NCBI GenBank assembly: GCA_037893225.1
Contig: JAZGUH010000002.1
Coordinates: 2,108,001 to 2,172,000, forward strand
Direction of reading: 5' to 3'
Source of the DNA: Hippasteria phrygiana
Taxonomy: Eukaryota > Echinodermata > Asteroidea > Valvatida > Goniasteridae
Length of the DNA stretch: 64,000 nucleotides
Positions 42,760-54,439 of this stretch are shown here, piece by piece. Every line of letters begins with the position of its first letter. Positions within the stretch are counted from its first letter, which is position 1. The notes beneath the pieces were generated by a model, which was not told where the DNA came from, made no database searches, and saw only the letters and a program-made list of their open reading frames with translations. A program made the translations under genes and the position numbers.

Positions 42760-43946
42760 TAATTAGTTCTGATAATTAGCCTTTTTTTATGTCGCCGACC
42801 CTGCCTAGAATTTCCTACCAAGAAAAAAAATGAAGAAAAAAAATGATAATCTTAAGAATTTCCGGCGACAAATTCCAGAAAAAAATAACGTCCATAACCT
42901 ATTGTGGCTATGCGAAGCATCCGGTTTAAACAGCATGAACACTACAGGATCGCCGCAACATATTCAACTTGTTTAAGTCATTAAAACGCTTCATTTTTCG
43001 TCGAAGTAAGAAATACAATATGAATGGCTATTTTATATAGAAAACCAAAGTATGGTACATAATTCAAAATCTCAAATCTACCCACCTCTCAAAATGTGGG
43101 AACTTGTTACATCTATATAGTGCACAAATACACATTAGAAGACGTACGACGCGACGCCAGAATGTGTACAAAAGTAATGGGAAAGAAGCGACGGCCTGAC
43201 GCGACGGCACGATGCAACGGAGCCATCGTGCCATCGTGTCTTGTATGGAAGAGGCAAAGCGGTGTGTCGTAAATAGTACACCATAAGATCTAAACGACTT
43301 GACTAACATGTCTCCGGGCGGATATTCAAATATGGAACCAGGCATATACATGTACATGTATGCGTCATTAAAGCAGCCAATGATAGCCTATCTGACATAA
43401 TAATAACCATCCATTAAAGTAGGTATGGGGATTTGTTTGTTTTTTCTAGGTCAGTGTAAGTGGCCCCCACCCCCGTGCCCCACCGTAGTTATGCCATTGA
43501 CAGGATACCATCTTACTTGGAGATTTTAACACTGACATGGCTGTTGGTCGATCAAACAGTGGTTTTGAAAGGCCTGTGGACAATTTTTGTTCTGTATTTA
43601 ATCTTAATTAATTCGGGATTATACTAGAGTTACAATCAAACACAGGGCAATCATTGACTTAGTTCTTGTTTCAGATGATAAAAAAAATTCTCAGCATGGG
43701 GTATTACATTTTGGCATAAAGTGTCAAACTTGGTTTGTTGCAAACGGAAAGTTACATAACCTGGCAACGAAAAGTCATATGAACATGGGGTTTTCGGTAA
43801 AATGAATCTTTTTGTCACCTTTATAAACTGATATAAAAATCCTGAAAAAATGGGGGACGACATGTGAGTCATCTTGATCAGGTCACATCGTAATTTCTAA
43901 ACTATCCCATTGTGAATTGAAGTTTGGTATCATATTATCATTTCAG
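42760..43946. other. Cystatin upstream region, no recognised gene
   Basis: A CG-rich stretch at 43140-43245 has GACGTACGACGCGACGCCAG and repeated GCGACGGCACGATG-like units. Its complement resembles the satellite unit. No promoter element is certain. Confidence 0.45.
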
Positions 43947-44053
43947 GTTCTGTTGATAAATTGCTAGTCGTCATGGCAAGCCAGGGCAAGAAAGCTGGAG
44001 GAATGGTTGAACCACAGAAAGCCAATGATGAAGTTCAGGGATATGTTGATCAG
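43947..44053 (+). CDS. Cystatin exon 1
   Basis: Coding starts at ATG 43973 and reads [20 protein letters not shown] then VQGYVDQ, followed by donor GTATTT. A good acceptor (ATCATTTCAG) lies 26 bases before the ATG, so a non-coding 5' exon probably precedes it. The ATG context GTCATGG is good. Confidence 0.9.
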
Positions 44054-47000
44054 GTATTTACTTCCCCCAAAAAGGTTTTATCATAAACTAGGGGTAATTG
44101 ACCGCCTGATTGACCGCCTGACACGACCTCTACCTCTGCCGCAATAACTAGCGGACCGGGGTCTGACCCCCCCAACGCCTGTGGCGATGAATTCTCCTTG
44201 GCAGGCGTCCCAGTCGCCTCTGCCGTAACAACCGGCTCTCCTCTACCCGGCTGCCCTGATAGCGTCGCCGTCTCCAGTAGATTCACCCTCAGCGTTACAC
44301 CTTTTGAGGTAGTGGTCTGGTCATCCGGTGCCTTCGACACAGTGCACGGTGCAAGAGCACTGGCCTTTATTTGGTCACTTGGCAGGCTGCTCTGTAGCCT
44401 CTGTCGTCTTTCTCTTGGGATCGCCTTTACTCTTAAGCTTCTTCTCAGGAGTCTCATTCGCCGCTCTCAGGTGGCTCTTTCGTGGCGTCTTTGCCTTGTC
44501 TGAGCCCTTTGACTCCCGTTCACCGCTCTGCCTTAGTTGATATCTGGACTCATACATCTCACCCCGGATCTTGTCCACCTAGCTCACATTCTCAGGGTGA
44601 CAGTCTTTGTAGTGAGCGCGCAAGTTGTCGTGCCTGTTGTTCTTATGAGCACATCTTCCACACCAGTAGTACACTCTGGGACCGTGCTCAACCGTTAAAT
44701 GACGGTCTAAGCTTCGCTTATGAAGCAGAACTCGGCACTCGGGCATCTCACCTGGGTCCCCTCTGGTGTAACACGAGACTTTCTTTCCTCGCTGTAGTCT
44801 TTTTCCCATGGTTGTCTCTCACTGTCCTTCCTAGGTGAAGAACACACAAAATGCACAGTGATCACTGATGCTGTCATCAAAAAATTCATGTTGGAAAAAT
44901 TTGGGTTGTGGGTGAGCTCTCCCACACTCAGTCTTTCATTGCTCTCGTTTACAAGTATCTCTGGTATTTGGCGGAGCCTGGCGGGATTACGCTGTGGTTG
45001 TGGTATTTCAAGGCTATTACGATTTCGCCCTGGCCTATCGTCTTCTGCTCTTGCCTTCACCTGTTGTTTATTAGAGGGCTCTGGTGCCGCGAATACTGCC
45101 GGCTGATCTTCCTCGTATGGCATTTCATTCATCGGATCTTGTTCGGGATCCTCCTGGACACTGCTGGCATCCAAGGGATGACTGTTCTCCTGCCTTGGAG
45201 ATTCAGCTGTCGATGCACTGACTTTCCACGCCTGAATCGGCTCACCTACATATGGCTTCAGTCTGTCGCAGTGCACGACCTTCATCTTACCCCGCACTTG
45301 TCTTTGGATCCTAGAGGTGACATCTGATAACTTATGTAGGATGAGGTACGGACCCTCCCACCTGCACTGTAGCTTAGGTGATAATCCTTTTTTCTTAGCA
45401 GGGTTGTGTAACCAGACAAAGTTACCGGGCTCCAGTTTAGGTTGAGTTGTTCGCCTATCATAACACTTCTTCTGTCTTCTGGCGCTCCGCTTCAAGCAAA
45501 TTCGGGCCCTGTCGTGAGCAGCTCTTAGCTGTTTCCGCAGCTTCATCACGTAGTCCGCCTTTACTTCACCTTCCTGTTCCTTCTCATCTGCTGCTACCTC
45601 AGTAGTTAGATCAAGGGGAAGACGCACCTCTCGCCCTTACATAAGCATGTTTGGGGACTCGCCGGTCGACTCCTGCGGCATCGCACAATATACAAATGTG
45701 GCCAACGGGAGTTTCTCATCCCAATCACACTGTCGTTTCTCAGGTTCTATCATCATGGCGACCATGTTAATCAGTGTGCGATTGAATCTTTCAATCATTC
45801 CATCGGACTTCAGATTGTAGGGGCATGTCCGTATCTTCTCAATGCCTAGGATGCGACACATTTCAACAAACACTTGTGCTTCGAAGTTGCGGCCCTGGTC
45901 TGAATGAAGAACTTCGGGAACTCCAAAGCGGCATACAAACTCCTTTACGAACTTCTCCGCCACCGTTGCCGCCGTCTGATCGGGTATGGAGTAGGCTTCC
46001 ATCCACTTTGTTAGATAGTCGCCTACGACTAAGATGTACTTGTTGCCCTTCGCACTTTCTGGTAGGGGGCCCATGATGTCTAAGGCGACACGCTCCATAG
46101 GCGACCCTACTACGTGCTACTGTAGTGGCGCCTTCCTAGCCTTGACCGGGGATTTTCTCTTCGCGCACACATCACACTGTCTAATGACCGACCTAATCTC
46201 AGCTGCCATGCCGACCCAGTAGAATCTCTCGCGAACCTTAGCCATGGTCTTCTTAACACCTAAGTGTCCACTCGATTTCCCTCCATGTAACTCCTTCGCC
46301 AACTTTTCACAGTATTTTTCCCGGTAGCACTGTGTGCCACTTTATTAGGCGACCATCATTCGACTCCCATTGCCTACAAAGGATTCCACCTCGTACCGCA
46401 AGTTGCTCCCATAATCGCCAATATGACTTCGCTACTGCCGACTTCGAAGACATACTGCCCATTCGGGTCTCTCCACCGACTCTTCTGTGGCCTTGAGCAC
46501 CTATCGGATCGACGCGTCTTCTATCTGCGCCTCTCTCATCTCCGTGGAGGTTATGGTAGGTGCAATGGTGACACTCCTCACTCCTGCAAGAACTGTTGTC
46601 TCGTTATTTACATCTTCACATTCATTTGTCGGCTTTGGTGCTTCTGTCTCCTCATCTCGTCCACACTGATTGCATGGCATACCTATGGACAATCGAGAAG
46701 TTGTATTCACTGATGACTTGTAGCTAGCGCGCCATCTGGCCCTGTGGTTCTCGGAAGTTGAGAAGCCAACGCAGTGCTCCATGATCGGTCCTTACAGTGA
46801 CCTTACTACCATAGAGGTACTGTCTGAACTGCTTCAGAAATACGACTGCCAGTAACTCCCGACGCGTCACACAATAATTTCGCTCCGCCTTACTAAGCGT
46901 TTTACTTGTATAGGCGACCACCATTTCCTTCCCGTCCATCACCTGCGACAGGACCGCGCCTATGCCTACGCCACTCGCGTCGGTGTTTAGTAGGTTCTCA

Positions 47001-50000
47001 ACTTCTGGGTCAGGAAACTTCAAAATGGGTGCCTCCAGAAGACTGTTCTTCAAATCTTGAAATGATTCTTCACATTCACTCGTCCACTCAAACACTACTC
47101 TTCCTTTTTCCATCAGGCGGTGTAAGGGACGTGCCCTGTCCGCAAAGCTTCTAATGAATCTTCGGTAATAGGACGCTAGTCTTAAGAAACTCTGCACGTC
47201 TCTCACCGTCTTAGGTGTTGGCCAGTCCCGTACAGCTTTCACCTTCTCCGGGTCTGTCGTAATCCCTTCCCCGGACACTACGTGTCCCAGGTCAAGAACA
47301 CGCTGCTCGAACAAGTGGCATTTCTTCGCTTTGAGTTTCAGGCCTGCTTTTCTTAGGCGCTGAAAGACCGTTTCAAGCCGACTCAGCTCCTCCTCGACCG
47401 TCTTAGCATACACAATAATGTCATCTAGGTAGACGAGTAGCGTCTCCCATCAGTCCTCAAACGTGAAAGGGGCGTTACAGAGCCCGAATGGCATTACTTG
47501 CCAGCTGTATAAGCCTAAGGATTACGAAAGCAGACTTCTCCTTGGCCTCGTCATCCAACTCCACCTGCCAATAGCCAAACGCCAGGTCCAAGGTGGAAAA
47601 CCACCTGGAACCTGCCAGTGCATCTAGCGAATCGTCGATCCGGGGAATTGGGTCTTTAATTGTGACTGCATTCAGGCGACGGTAGTCTACACAAAACCTC
47701 TTACTCCCGTCTTTCTTCCTCACAAGGACTACGTTTGATGGCCCAGGGACTGTCCGAAGGCTCAATAGTGCCATTACGCACCATCTCTTGCACCTGTTGT
47801 TGGATTTCCACTTGTTCCTCAGGGGGATATCTCCTGGGTCTCTCTTTTATGGGTCGGGCATCACCTGTACTGATTCAGTGACGAACCAAGTCCATTCATC
47901 CTATATCTCCCTCTCCAGTCAAAAAACCATCTTCGTATTGACATAACAGTTGAGCTATCTTGCTGTAGTGTCTCGGCTCCACGCCTTCCTTGCTTCTCTC
48001 AAACAAGTCGACAAGGTGTGCAGGAACATCTAAGGAGTCTCTCGATGAAGAAGTTGCCGGTTGTGTTTCTTGCACGCCGTCTTCACCTACAGGCATTAAC
48101 ATCCCTGCGATAGTTCCTTTCTGCACGACACATTCTCTCTTGCCAGGGTTAAACACTCGGATAAGAAGTGCATCCTCACCGGCCTTCACCAGCACCCTGG
48201 CCACCCATCATGCCTTTTTCCGCTATCTCTCCCCTCTCCGTAGGCTCCATAACTCCGACTACACCATCCAGCTTGTAACCGGACACATATCCTGGTACTA
48301 GCGCCTCATGGCCAGCTGGTACTCTTGTAGTCTTGCCTACGATTACTCTAGCACAGAGTCCACTCCCTTGCTCGCCTGTGCACCTAATTTTCTCTCCATT
48401 TAGAGTGCCTTAGGTGGGAAGCAGGAAATCCATCTCTAATATCCCTTGAATTTGACCCGTGTTGCCGAAGATGGCGTTAATTCAGCTAGTCGTTCTGCCG
48501 ACTTGAATTTCTACATAGGCGCTACCGAGTGTCTCCATGCTACTCCCATCAGCATTTCGTACTCCTGCACCTATTGTTGTTGGACTTGGTCTACGATCTC
48601 TTGGAATGCTAAAATAAAGTTGAGACGACAGCACAGTGTGTGTTGCCCCTGTGTCAACAAGTAGTCTTAATTTGACTCCTCTTACAACGGCCTGCACGAA
48701 TACGCCATTGCCTGCTGTGTAAACTGCTTTCGGTGAGGGTTGATTGTCGCTCCTATATACTCCCTTCACCTAAACTCTCTCCGGCGCTGTATGCTCCAGC
48801 GCCTTCTGGCCCTGCTGTTCCTCCAGCTTACCCATGGGCCGTTGGGTCAGCTGCTGGTCGTTTCCCGACTTCAGTTGCTTCTCTGCGTTGGGTTGTTTAC
48901 AACTCCTTGCAAACGTCCTCCGGGGTTGCTGTGCGCCTTTTGATGGCAGCATGCGAGGGATCACTACTTGCCCGGGGCCTGAGGGAATTAATTTGCTGTG
49001 TCATTATCTCCAGCCACTCCCTCACCTCGCGCTGGTTTTTCTCAGCAGACTCTTTCATCCGCCTCTCTCTCTTTTCCAATTCCCGCTTGAACTCCTCCAA
49101 GGGGTACTGAACATCGCCCTCCACTACTCGGGCATACTTGGGCCGCTTGCCAGCCCACTGTTCCTCTATTTTAAGGAATCCCTCGGTGTTTAACGCAGCC
49201 CTCACAGCCTCGTCCAGATATGACGGTCTTGCTCTGAAGATCCCTTCTCGTATAGCTTGTTCTTCCACCGCGTCAGAGAAGTGTCCCCTAGCTAGGCGGT
49301 CACGCCAACTCCCTTATCGCCTGTCCCAATTCCTGCAGCGTCTCCTTAAGCTTTTGCCGCCTATGCCGCAGCTCCATAAGGTGGTTTTCAGCAAGCTCTC
49401 CTGGACCAAATCTGTTTTCCAACCAACTCGGAGTAAGTTAATTGACTGCCGTTTGCTGTTAGACTTTCTAACACCTTGACCGCACCACCCTGCAGGCTCG
49501 CCGCCAAAAACACTCTCGCCTGGCAATCATTCCAATTGTTTGCCAACTTGCAGGCCTCAAAATGCTGCTTGTAATCTCGCCAGGGGGTTTTCCCGCTAAA
49601 TCTATCGGGGATGATATTCGGACATCTGGTAGGTGCATCCTGTTCACTTTTCACCCCGGGTTCTCCTTTCTTCTCGACCTCTTTTCTTCGAAGGTCTGGG
49701 GATTTTTTGCCTTCCCTCAGGCTCGCGTCTTTCACTGCCGGCATGTGGTCGAATCACCAGTTTGCCTCAATTCCGTTAGACTGCCCTCCTCACCGCAGCT
49801 GGTTAACTCGTCCACCGTCCTCGACAGGACACCTATCGTAGATGCTGAAGTAGGCGCTGATACCATGGGATTGTAGAATCTCGTCCTAGGTTTGGGGGTA
49901 GGTCTTAGCGATGGTACCGATGTAGGCGTATCTGTAGTTGTGAAGAGTTCATAGCTACTGAACTGCGTCACCATCGACGTACCGGGTGTCTGATCCGCTG

Positions 50001-52469
50001 CCCGCTGTGTTGCCTCTGCCTTCAACTCAGCCGGCAATTCTGCACAATCAGCAACTCTTTAACCTCAGCCAGATCGCGGTTCTCAGCAAGGGGTTGTTGC
50101 AAATCGTCCTCGCCCTTTTGCACATCTATCCTCAGCAACATCAGCTCGTCCTCCACCGACATCTCCTCGGCGGACGCCATGTCAATCCACTAGTATTTGC
50201 AGATTTGGGGTGATGTCACAGGCGTAGGTGGTCTATAGTAGTGAAGCTACGGCGCCTATCCCACTTCTGACACCAATTTGTAACGGTATTACCCTGCGAC
50301 GTCTGCCCGGGTCAATCTCGGCCAATCTAGGTGAGCGGTCGAACCTTAACGGGCGGGACGAAGATCTAGCGGAAGTCTACCGCACTACCAAAACCACCGC
50401 TGTGCAGATCACCTTCTCTCACTCTCACACCAATGGACAGACCAGGGGGGCTGGGAAAGGATGGGGACCTGACACCACTCCCCCGATTCAGATAATTTAT
50501 TAGCCTGCCGAACTTCCCCTACACAGGTGCCTCGTGCCTCCCTCACCTATACAGGTTACTCGGCTCTAACGATAAGAATCACTCCACTACTGATTTCGGA
50601 ATTACGAGAAGAATTAGCTAATTAATCTGGCCCACACGATTATGGGGCTCCCCCAAAATGACTGATAATGATTGTAATGATTAGGTTTAGGATCAGGGAC
50701 TCAGTGGGACAATTGCTACCCACCACGCACTTATACAGAGATCCGCTCGGTACAACAGCCAACATGGAAAGAGAGGTCGACGCATAGTGTGCAGCTGCTT
50801 TTATAGTGCACGCACTGCAAGCTGGTGCCCCTGCAGCCCATCCGAAATGGCCACACGCACCGCTGGGAACCAGTAAGGGACTGGAGTGCGCCCTCACTGC
50901 CGCGCTACCGCAAACAAAAATGCATTGCGCTACACTATCTTACATGTCCAAGAACTGGCTGAGGTCAATTTACGGTCCACACCATCACTGACCCTGCACC
51001 ATCCCAGTTTATCTCAATCATGTCAATGGAGCTGTAAAGGGAGTATTGTAGTTTACTAGCAAGTACCAAATTTACTGAAGAATCCATTCATTTGTGGATT
51101 TCTAACCCGTTTACCTGTAGGTGAAGACCAAAGTGGAAGAGGCCATTGGTAGAACTTTGAAGAGGTACGAAGCCAAGATCTTCAGCACTCAGCTCGTCAA
51201 TGGCGTCAACTATTTTGTCAAGGTATTATTTTACTGGTTTGACAGACAGACATTTATTGGTGCATGCCAGTATTTAAATTGAAGTGTCGTAAATGAACTA
51301 ATTTCAAACACTGAGGAGGGAAACTAATCCCTGAATTAACTCTAGAAAGTGTTCAAGTCCACAGTTTATTTGCATTTAATACCGAACTATAGCAAAACAA
51401 GTACGGACCACCAGGACTTTAAAGGGGCACTTTAAATGAACAGCATCACCGTCATAATGTTAGGAAATACATGTGCATGTAACAGTAAATAAAAAATGAA
51501 CTTAATTTCATTCGGTTTTGCAAAAATGAGAATCCTCTTGAATATTGCCATAGCCTAACTATTCTAGTGATACATACATGTACCATCAACACTCAACAAT
51601 ATTAACCCCTTGAGTCCGGCTGTTATTGATGGGGTGCTAGTATGCCAAGAACAGGCATCTCACTGAATAGAGTGGTCCTATTCATCACACTTGGAACCCA
51701 CTCCCCCTTTGTGTGAATGAAAGCTTTGAAAAAGTTCCATCTAATCATTACACTCCCATTCAATATAGAGCAAGTTAGATCAGGGACCAATGGTTAACTA
51801 GTGGTTGGTTCGTGACGTACGTAGCGCATGAGCACTGAAGTTGAAGTGCGAACGACTCTTGTCGAACTATTATGTCAACGCGACCGTGAGAAAATGGCGG
51901 TGGCAAGTTTTTTTACGTTTTTGGACGAGTTCATAGATGAAAGCGAGACGGACGATATTTGCTCAGAATATCAACAATGTCACAAGTGGTAACGTGTGCA
52001 TTATTTCGACATGTTCAAAGAAAGACAAAATAACAAAAAACGATCGTTCATTTTTCTGATAACTGGTCCTCTCTGCAGTGTGCTATTAAAAGGGCTATTG
52101 GTAACCAGCGATGCGATCAACCTCGGTAGGCTGGTCGCGAATCGTCGATCAGAGTTAGTCGAACTATGGTTAACTATAGTCCTTGATCGAACTTGCTCAT
52201 AGTTGAAACATGAATGGATTGAGTATGTGCAGGAATGCACATAATTATAGATGACAACCAGCCACGTGGTCTTTTTCAAAGACGTCGTCTGTATTCAAGA
52301 GGTTAATAGACTGCAGCTGCATGATCATAGTTTGTGTTTGTTGCTGTAGATTGATACTGGTGATGGGAAGTTTGTTCATGTACGTCTGCACAAGTCATTC
52401 CAAGGGCAAATCACCTACAGCAATTGTCAAGATGCAAAGACTGAGACTGATGAACTGGAGTACTTTTAA
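43973..52469 (+). CDS. Type 1 cystatin (stefin), complete three-exon gene
   Basis: Three exons of 81, 102 and 120 bp with phase 0 borders encode 100 residues, the usual stefin length. Stefins are intracellular inhibitors that insert a wedge into the active site of papain-like proteases such as cathepsins. The wedge is visible: a Gly pair near the N-terminus (residues 9-10), the first hairpin QLVNG (51-55, equivalent to QVVAG) and a C-terminal segment ending ELEYF, as in vertebrate stefin B (ELTYF). There is no signal peptide and no disulphide pair, only one Cys, which fits a cytosolic type 1 cystatin. A or B type cannot be decided. Intron 1 is 7.1 kb because of the antisense gypsy element; intron 2 holds TTAA-flanked DNA. 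Confidence 0.94.
44579..44809 (-). pseudogene. C2H2-like zinc-finger frame behind integrase
   Basis: This 76-codon frame reads [19 protein letters not shown], a degenerate finger, then [25 protein letters not shown], a C-X2-C finger ending in two His. It overlaps the end of the integrase frame and is followed by further Ser/Thr-rich coding-like sequence to about 44100. It may be an extra ORF of this gypsy lineage or a captured domain. Confidence 0.55.
44810..46302 (-). pseudogene. Gypsy integrase region
   Basis: The zinc-binding part has [11 protein letters not shown] and CDVCAKRK. The core carries all three catalytic acids, in [22 protein letters not shown] and [11 protein letters not shown]. 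The C-terminal part has [24 protein letters not shown] (a GPY/F-type module) and [12 protein letters not shown]. The frame is broken between zinc domain and core (about 46100) and again at about 45635. Confidence 0.88.
46500..47800 (-). pseudogene. Gypsy reverse transcriptase and RNase H region
   Basis: RT motifs are [35 protein letters not shown] and YLDD (about 47430). RNase H motifs are [23 protein letters not shown] and [13 protein letters not shown] frameshift or small deletion separates the RT halves near 47470. Near 46690 the usual His-x-Asn-Ala-Asp-Ala-Leu-Ser-Arg stretch is missing although [11 protein letters not shown] follows, so a deletion of roughly 40 bp is likely. Confidence 0.88.
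47896..48769 (-). pseudogene. Gypsy protease and linker region
   Basis: [16 protein letters not shown] is the aspartic protease active site. The downstream AYVEIQVG segment and the linker with [20 protein letters not shown] lead into the reverse transcriptase. Frame breaks lie between the two parts. Confidence 0.8.
48770..50180 (-). pseudogene. Gypsy gag region
   Basis: The first ATG ([15 protein letters not shown]) follows the primer-binding site by about 80 bases. Capsid-like sequence includes [19 protein letters not shown] and then [21 protein letters not shown] charged helical stretch ([19 protein letters not shown]) precedes a decayed zinc knuckle whose remaining part is FARSC. At least three frame breaks are present. 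Confidence 0.8.
50258..50275 (-). other. Gypsy primer-binding site
   Basis: TGGTGTCAGAAGTGGGAT lies three bases inside the LTR end. This is close to the TGGTATCAGAAGTGGGAT-type sites of animal Ty3/gypsy elements; the priming tRNA is not assigned. Confidence 0.75.
50279..50944 (-). repeat. Gypsy 5' LTR
   Basis: On the minus strand it starts TGTAAGATAGTG and ends ACCGTTACA next to the primer-binding site, with the TGTAA/TTACA terminal inversion usual for LTRs. Its outer border is set by this inversion because there is no second LTR for comparison. Confidence 0.7.
51121..51222 (+). CDS. Cystatin exon 2, QVVAG-loop exon
   Basis: The acceptor is TTTACCTGTAG and the donor GTATTA. It reads [20 protein letters not shown] then [14 protein letters not shown]: the helix and first inhibitory hairpin of stefins. 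Both borders are phase 0. Confidence 0.94.
51223..51600. other. Start of cystatin intron 2
   Basis: Nothing is recognised. Confidence 0.4.
51602..52306. mobile_element. Large TTAA-flanked element of the TTAACCCCTTG family
   Basis: The left end is TTAACCCCTTGAGTCCGG; the right end, GTATTCAAGAGGTTAA, matches the family's right end. A nested imperfect palindrome occupies about 51765-52210, with arms GAGCAAGTTAGATCAGGGAC and, in complement, GAGCAAGTTCGATCAAGGAC. Inside it a 32-codon frame starts [16 protein letters not shown] after a good ATG context; this may be the first codons of a lost transposase. Confidence 0.6.
52350..52469 (+). CDS. Cystatin exon 3 and stop
   Basis: The acceptor TTGCTGTAG precedes [20 protein letters not shown]; the exon continues [19 protein letters not shown] and a TAA stop. 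It carries the second hairpin region and conserved C-terminus. No polyadenylation signal is certain; an AATAAA lies about 1 kb downstream at 53495. Confidence 0.94.
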   Translation: MDTGDGKFVHVRLHKSFQGQITYSNCQDAKTETDELEYF

Positions 52470-53609
52470 ATGTCGACCCCCATCTCATCTGGGAAATGTT
52501 TAGTAATCATACTGGACTACAAATTGAAATTAACAAAGAAAATGCCCTTCAAGTTAAGGACAGTTCAATGCCTGTCTGTAACCTCTGGAGAATATATAAT
52601 TTCATATATTTCCTTGTACTACTGATATTCTCAACATGATATGGTTACGTATCATGTACAGACTTTTTTCATTCATTGTATTATTTAAAAGTGAAGAACT
52701 TTTGTATTGCTAAGAAAATTTGTAATTTGTCATTAAAGGTATGATACAACTTTGATAATGATCCAAAATAAGCACAAAATCACCGTTACAACAGAATGGT
52801 TTTTCAGTTTTCTTGTGACTTGGATAACGGATTGAGCTCAAACTTTCACAGGTTCATTATTTCATGTACATGTTCAACCACAGTCTGAACACTGTCTGCA
52901 ACTGTGTTCTCAGCTATACCAATGCTACATCTTACCTTGGAATTTTTCAGGGCAAAATTAAAAAAAGAGTACTAAAGAAAGTTCAATCAAATACAGCAAA
53001 ATAGCACAAGGACCACGTAGGGAGCAGATTTTTATCCAATTGTCATCCAGTTTCAGCATGTTCAGGGGGTTTTGACTGGTAAAAACTGCCAGAAAATGGA
53101 GAACACCCAGTGGTAGTATTAAAATTTGCTCCCTTACATGCAAGTAATATGAATATTGTTGATATTGTCAAAATTACTTAATCCAATTAAACATGTAGTA
53201 ATTTCAGAAAGTAAAATTTGAGAAAGAAAGCATTAACAGTAACTATAAAATTGTGTGTGTGTTGTGCTGGAACTTGTATTCAATCTGAAAGCCGTGTTGC
53301 ATTGTGGAATTATAATTTTACAATACATAAACTCAGAAGACACACATTTTGTAATTGGGATCAAGCCACACAATGAAAAACTAATTTTTAATTGTGTGAT
53401 GTTATATGAAGTTTACAATGTGTAATTTTTCAAGATAGAGAAATCATAATTTATGAAACATTTTCAAATTGTCTTGGATTGTTTTTTATTACAAAATAAA
53501 ACATACTTTTTGGAAGAAAGATGTGTTTTATTCCTGTTATGTGATGTATTATAATTGCAACTTCAGACACAAAAAACTAGTGTAAAGCAAGGCCCACTTG
53601 CTGAATTTC
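52470..53609. other. Cystatin 3' flank, unassigned
   Basis: AT-rich sequence without a recognised element; it includes the distal AATAAA. Confidence 0.4.
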
Positions 53610-54438
53610 TAGGGCTGTTAATTTTCGAATAATTTAGTATTTGAATATTCGATACTTGCTGCACTGGTTAAAAAATGTGGCATGCCGATGTTTTACGGTA
53701 AATTGTTAAAAAAATGTTCTGTTGGTTTTATCCGTTTCTTACTTACATGTAGTGTGACCGCTATCTGTGTTAACAAGGTGATTACGTTTAGGATGAGCGA
53801 GGAAAACGTAAAAACTGATGACGTTGCGGGAACTAAACGCGCGCTAATGAAACCTCTATATGAACTGCCCGATTTGCATGTTCCTGTTGTATCAAGATCA
53901 TTACGGGTACGTATAACGTTCCGATAACAAAACAAAACCCAAGCCTGCATTTTTGTAGTCATTATTTTATGGACGGGAACAAACCTCTGTCCACAAAAAT
54001 GCGGCATTTGACACTGCTAATCGCCGTAACTTTTCTATTAAAATAGCATCTGTACGTGCATATATGTACAGTGGAACACCGCTATCCTTGGCTCCCAAAT
54101 TGTGTACAAAAAAAGGCAATGGATTACAAAAATGTACTGGCCGTTTGGGCTGTTTGTAATTCCCAAACGGCCACAGCTTTATGTTGGAGAGTGACAGGCG
54201 GCTATTATTTCCCGAAGGGAAAAGCCAACTGTTGCTTTAGAATTCGGTAAGCTTAGAAAGTATGAACATGTAATTACATAATTCAATAATTCAATGGCCG
54301 GCACATGTTTGAAGTCGTCCTTAAGTAACCGGCGGCTGAAAATCGCTATACCGAACAAAATCTGTGGATCCCGCGATGTTCGTTATAGCGGCGTTCCACT
54401 GTACATGTATATTTTTTTGAATATTCGGGATAGCCCTA
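53610..54438. mobile_element. hAT-like element, copy 2, TSD TGAATTTC
   Basis: The ends are TAGGGCTGTTAATTTTC and GGGATAGCCCTA with perfect 8-bp duplications TGAATTTC. It is inverted relative to 19347-19992. It lacks the TTAA MITE present there but has its own pogo-like insertion. No transposase is present; the open frames inside have no counterpart in copy 1. Confidence 0.9.
54069..54401. mobile_element. pogo/Tigger-like MITE nested in hAT copy 2
   Basis: The ends are CAGTGGAACACCGCTAT and ATAGCGGCGTTCCACTG, flanked by TA on both sides, as for pogo/Tigger elements. A perfect 11-bp hairpin, GGCCGTTTGGG and CCCAAACGGCC, lies at 54139-54172. No transposase frame is present. Confidence 0.85.
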
Positions 54439-54439
54439 T

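Larger units (their letters stand above)
44080..50944 (-). mobile_element. Degenerate Ty3/gypsy LTR retrotransposon in cystatin intron 1, antisense
   Basis: On the minus strand the order is LTR, primer-binding site, gag, protease, reverse transcriptase, RNase H, integrase and a zinc-finger frame, which is the gypsy order. Stops and frameshifts break gag and pol in many places. A 5' LTR is present, but no 3' LTR is found between the last frame and exon 1, so the 3' end has been lost. The left boundary is approximate. Confidence 0.9.

Noticed and set aside
41717..42821. Several 250-340 codon open frames on both strands encoding Arg/Val/Ser or Asp/Ala/Thr repeats
   Set aside because: They are by-products of the stop-free 17-bp satellite; all frames are open together and no flanking coding sequence exists.
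44054..44100. GGGGGAAG next to the exon 1 donor as a polypurine tract marking a 3' LTR
   Set aside because: No TG-starting LTR follows; the next bases are cystatin exon 1.
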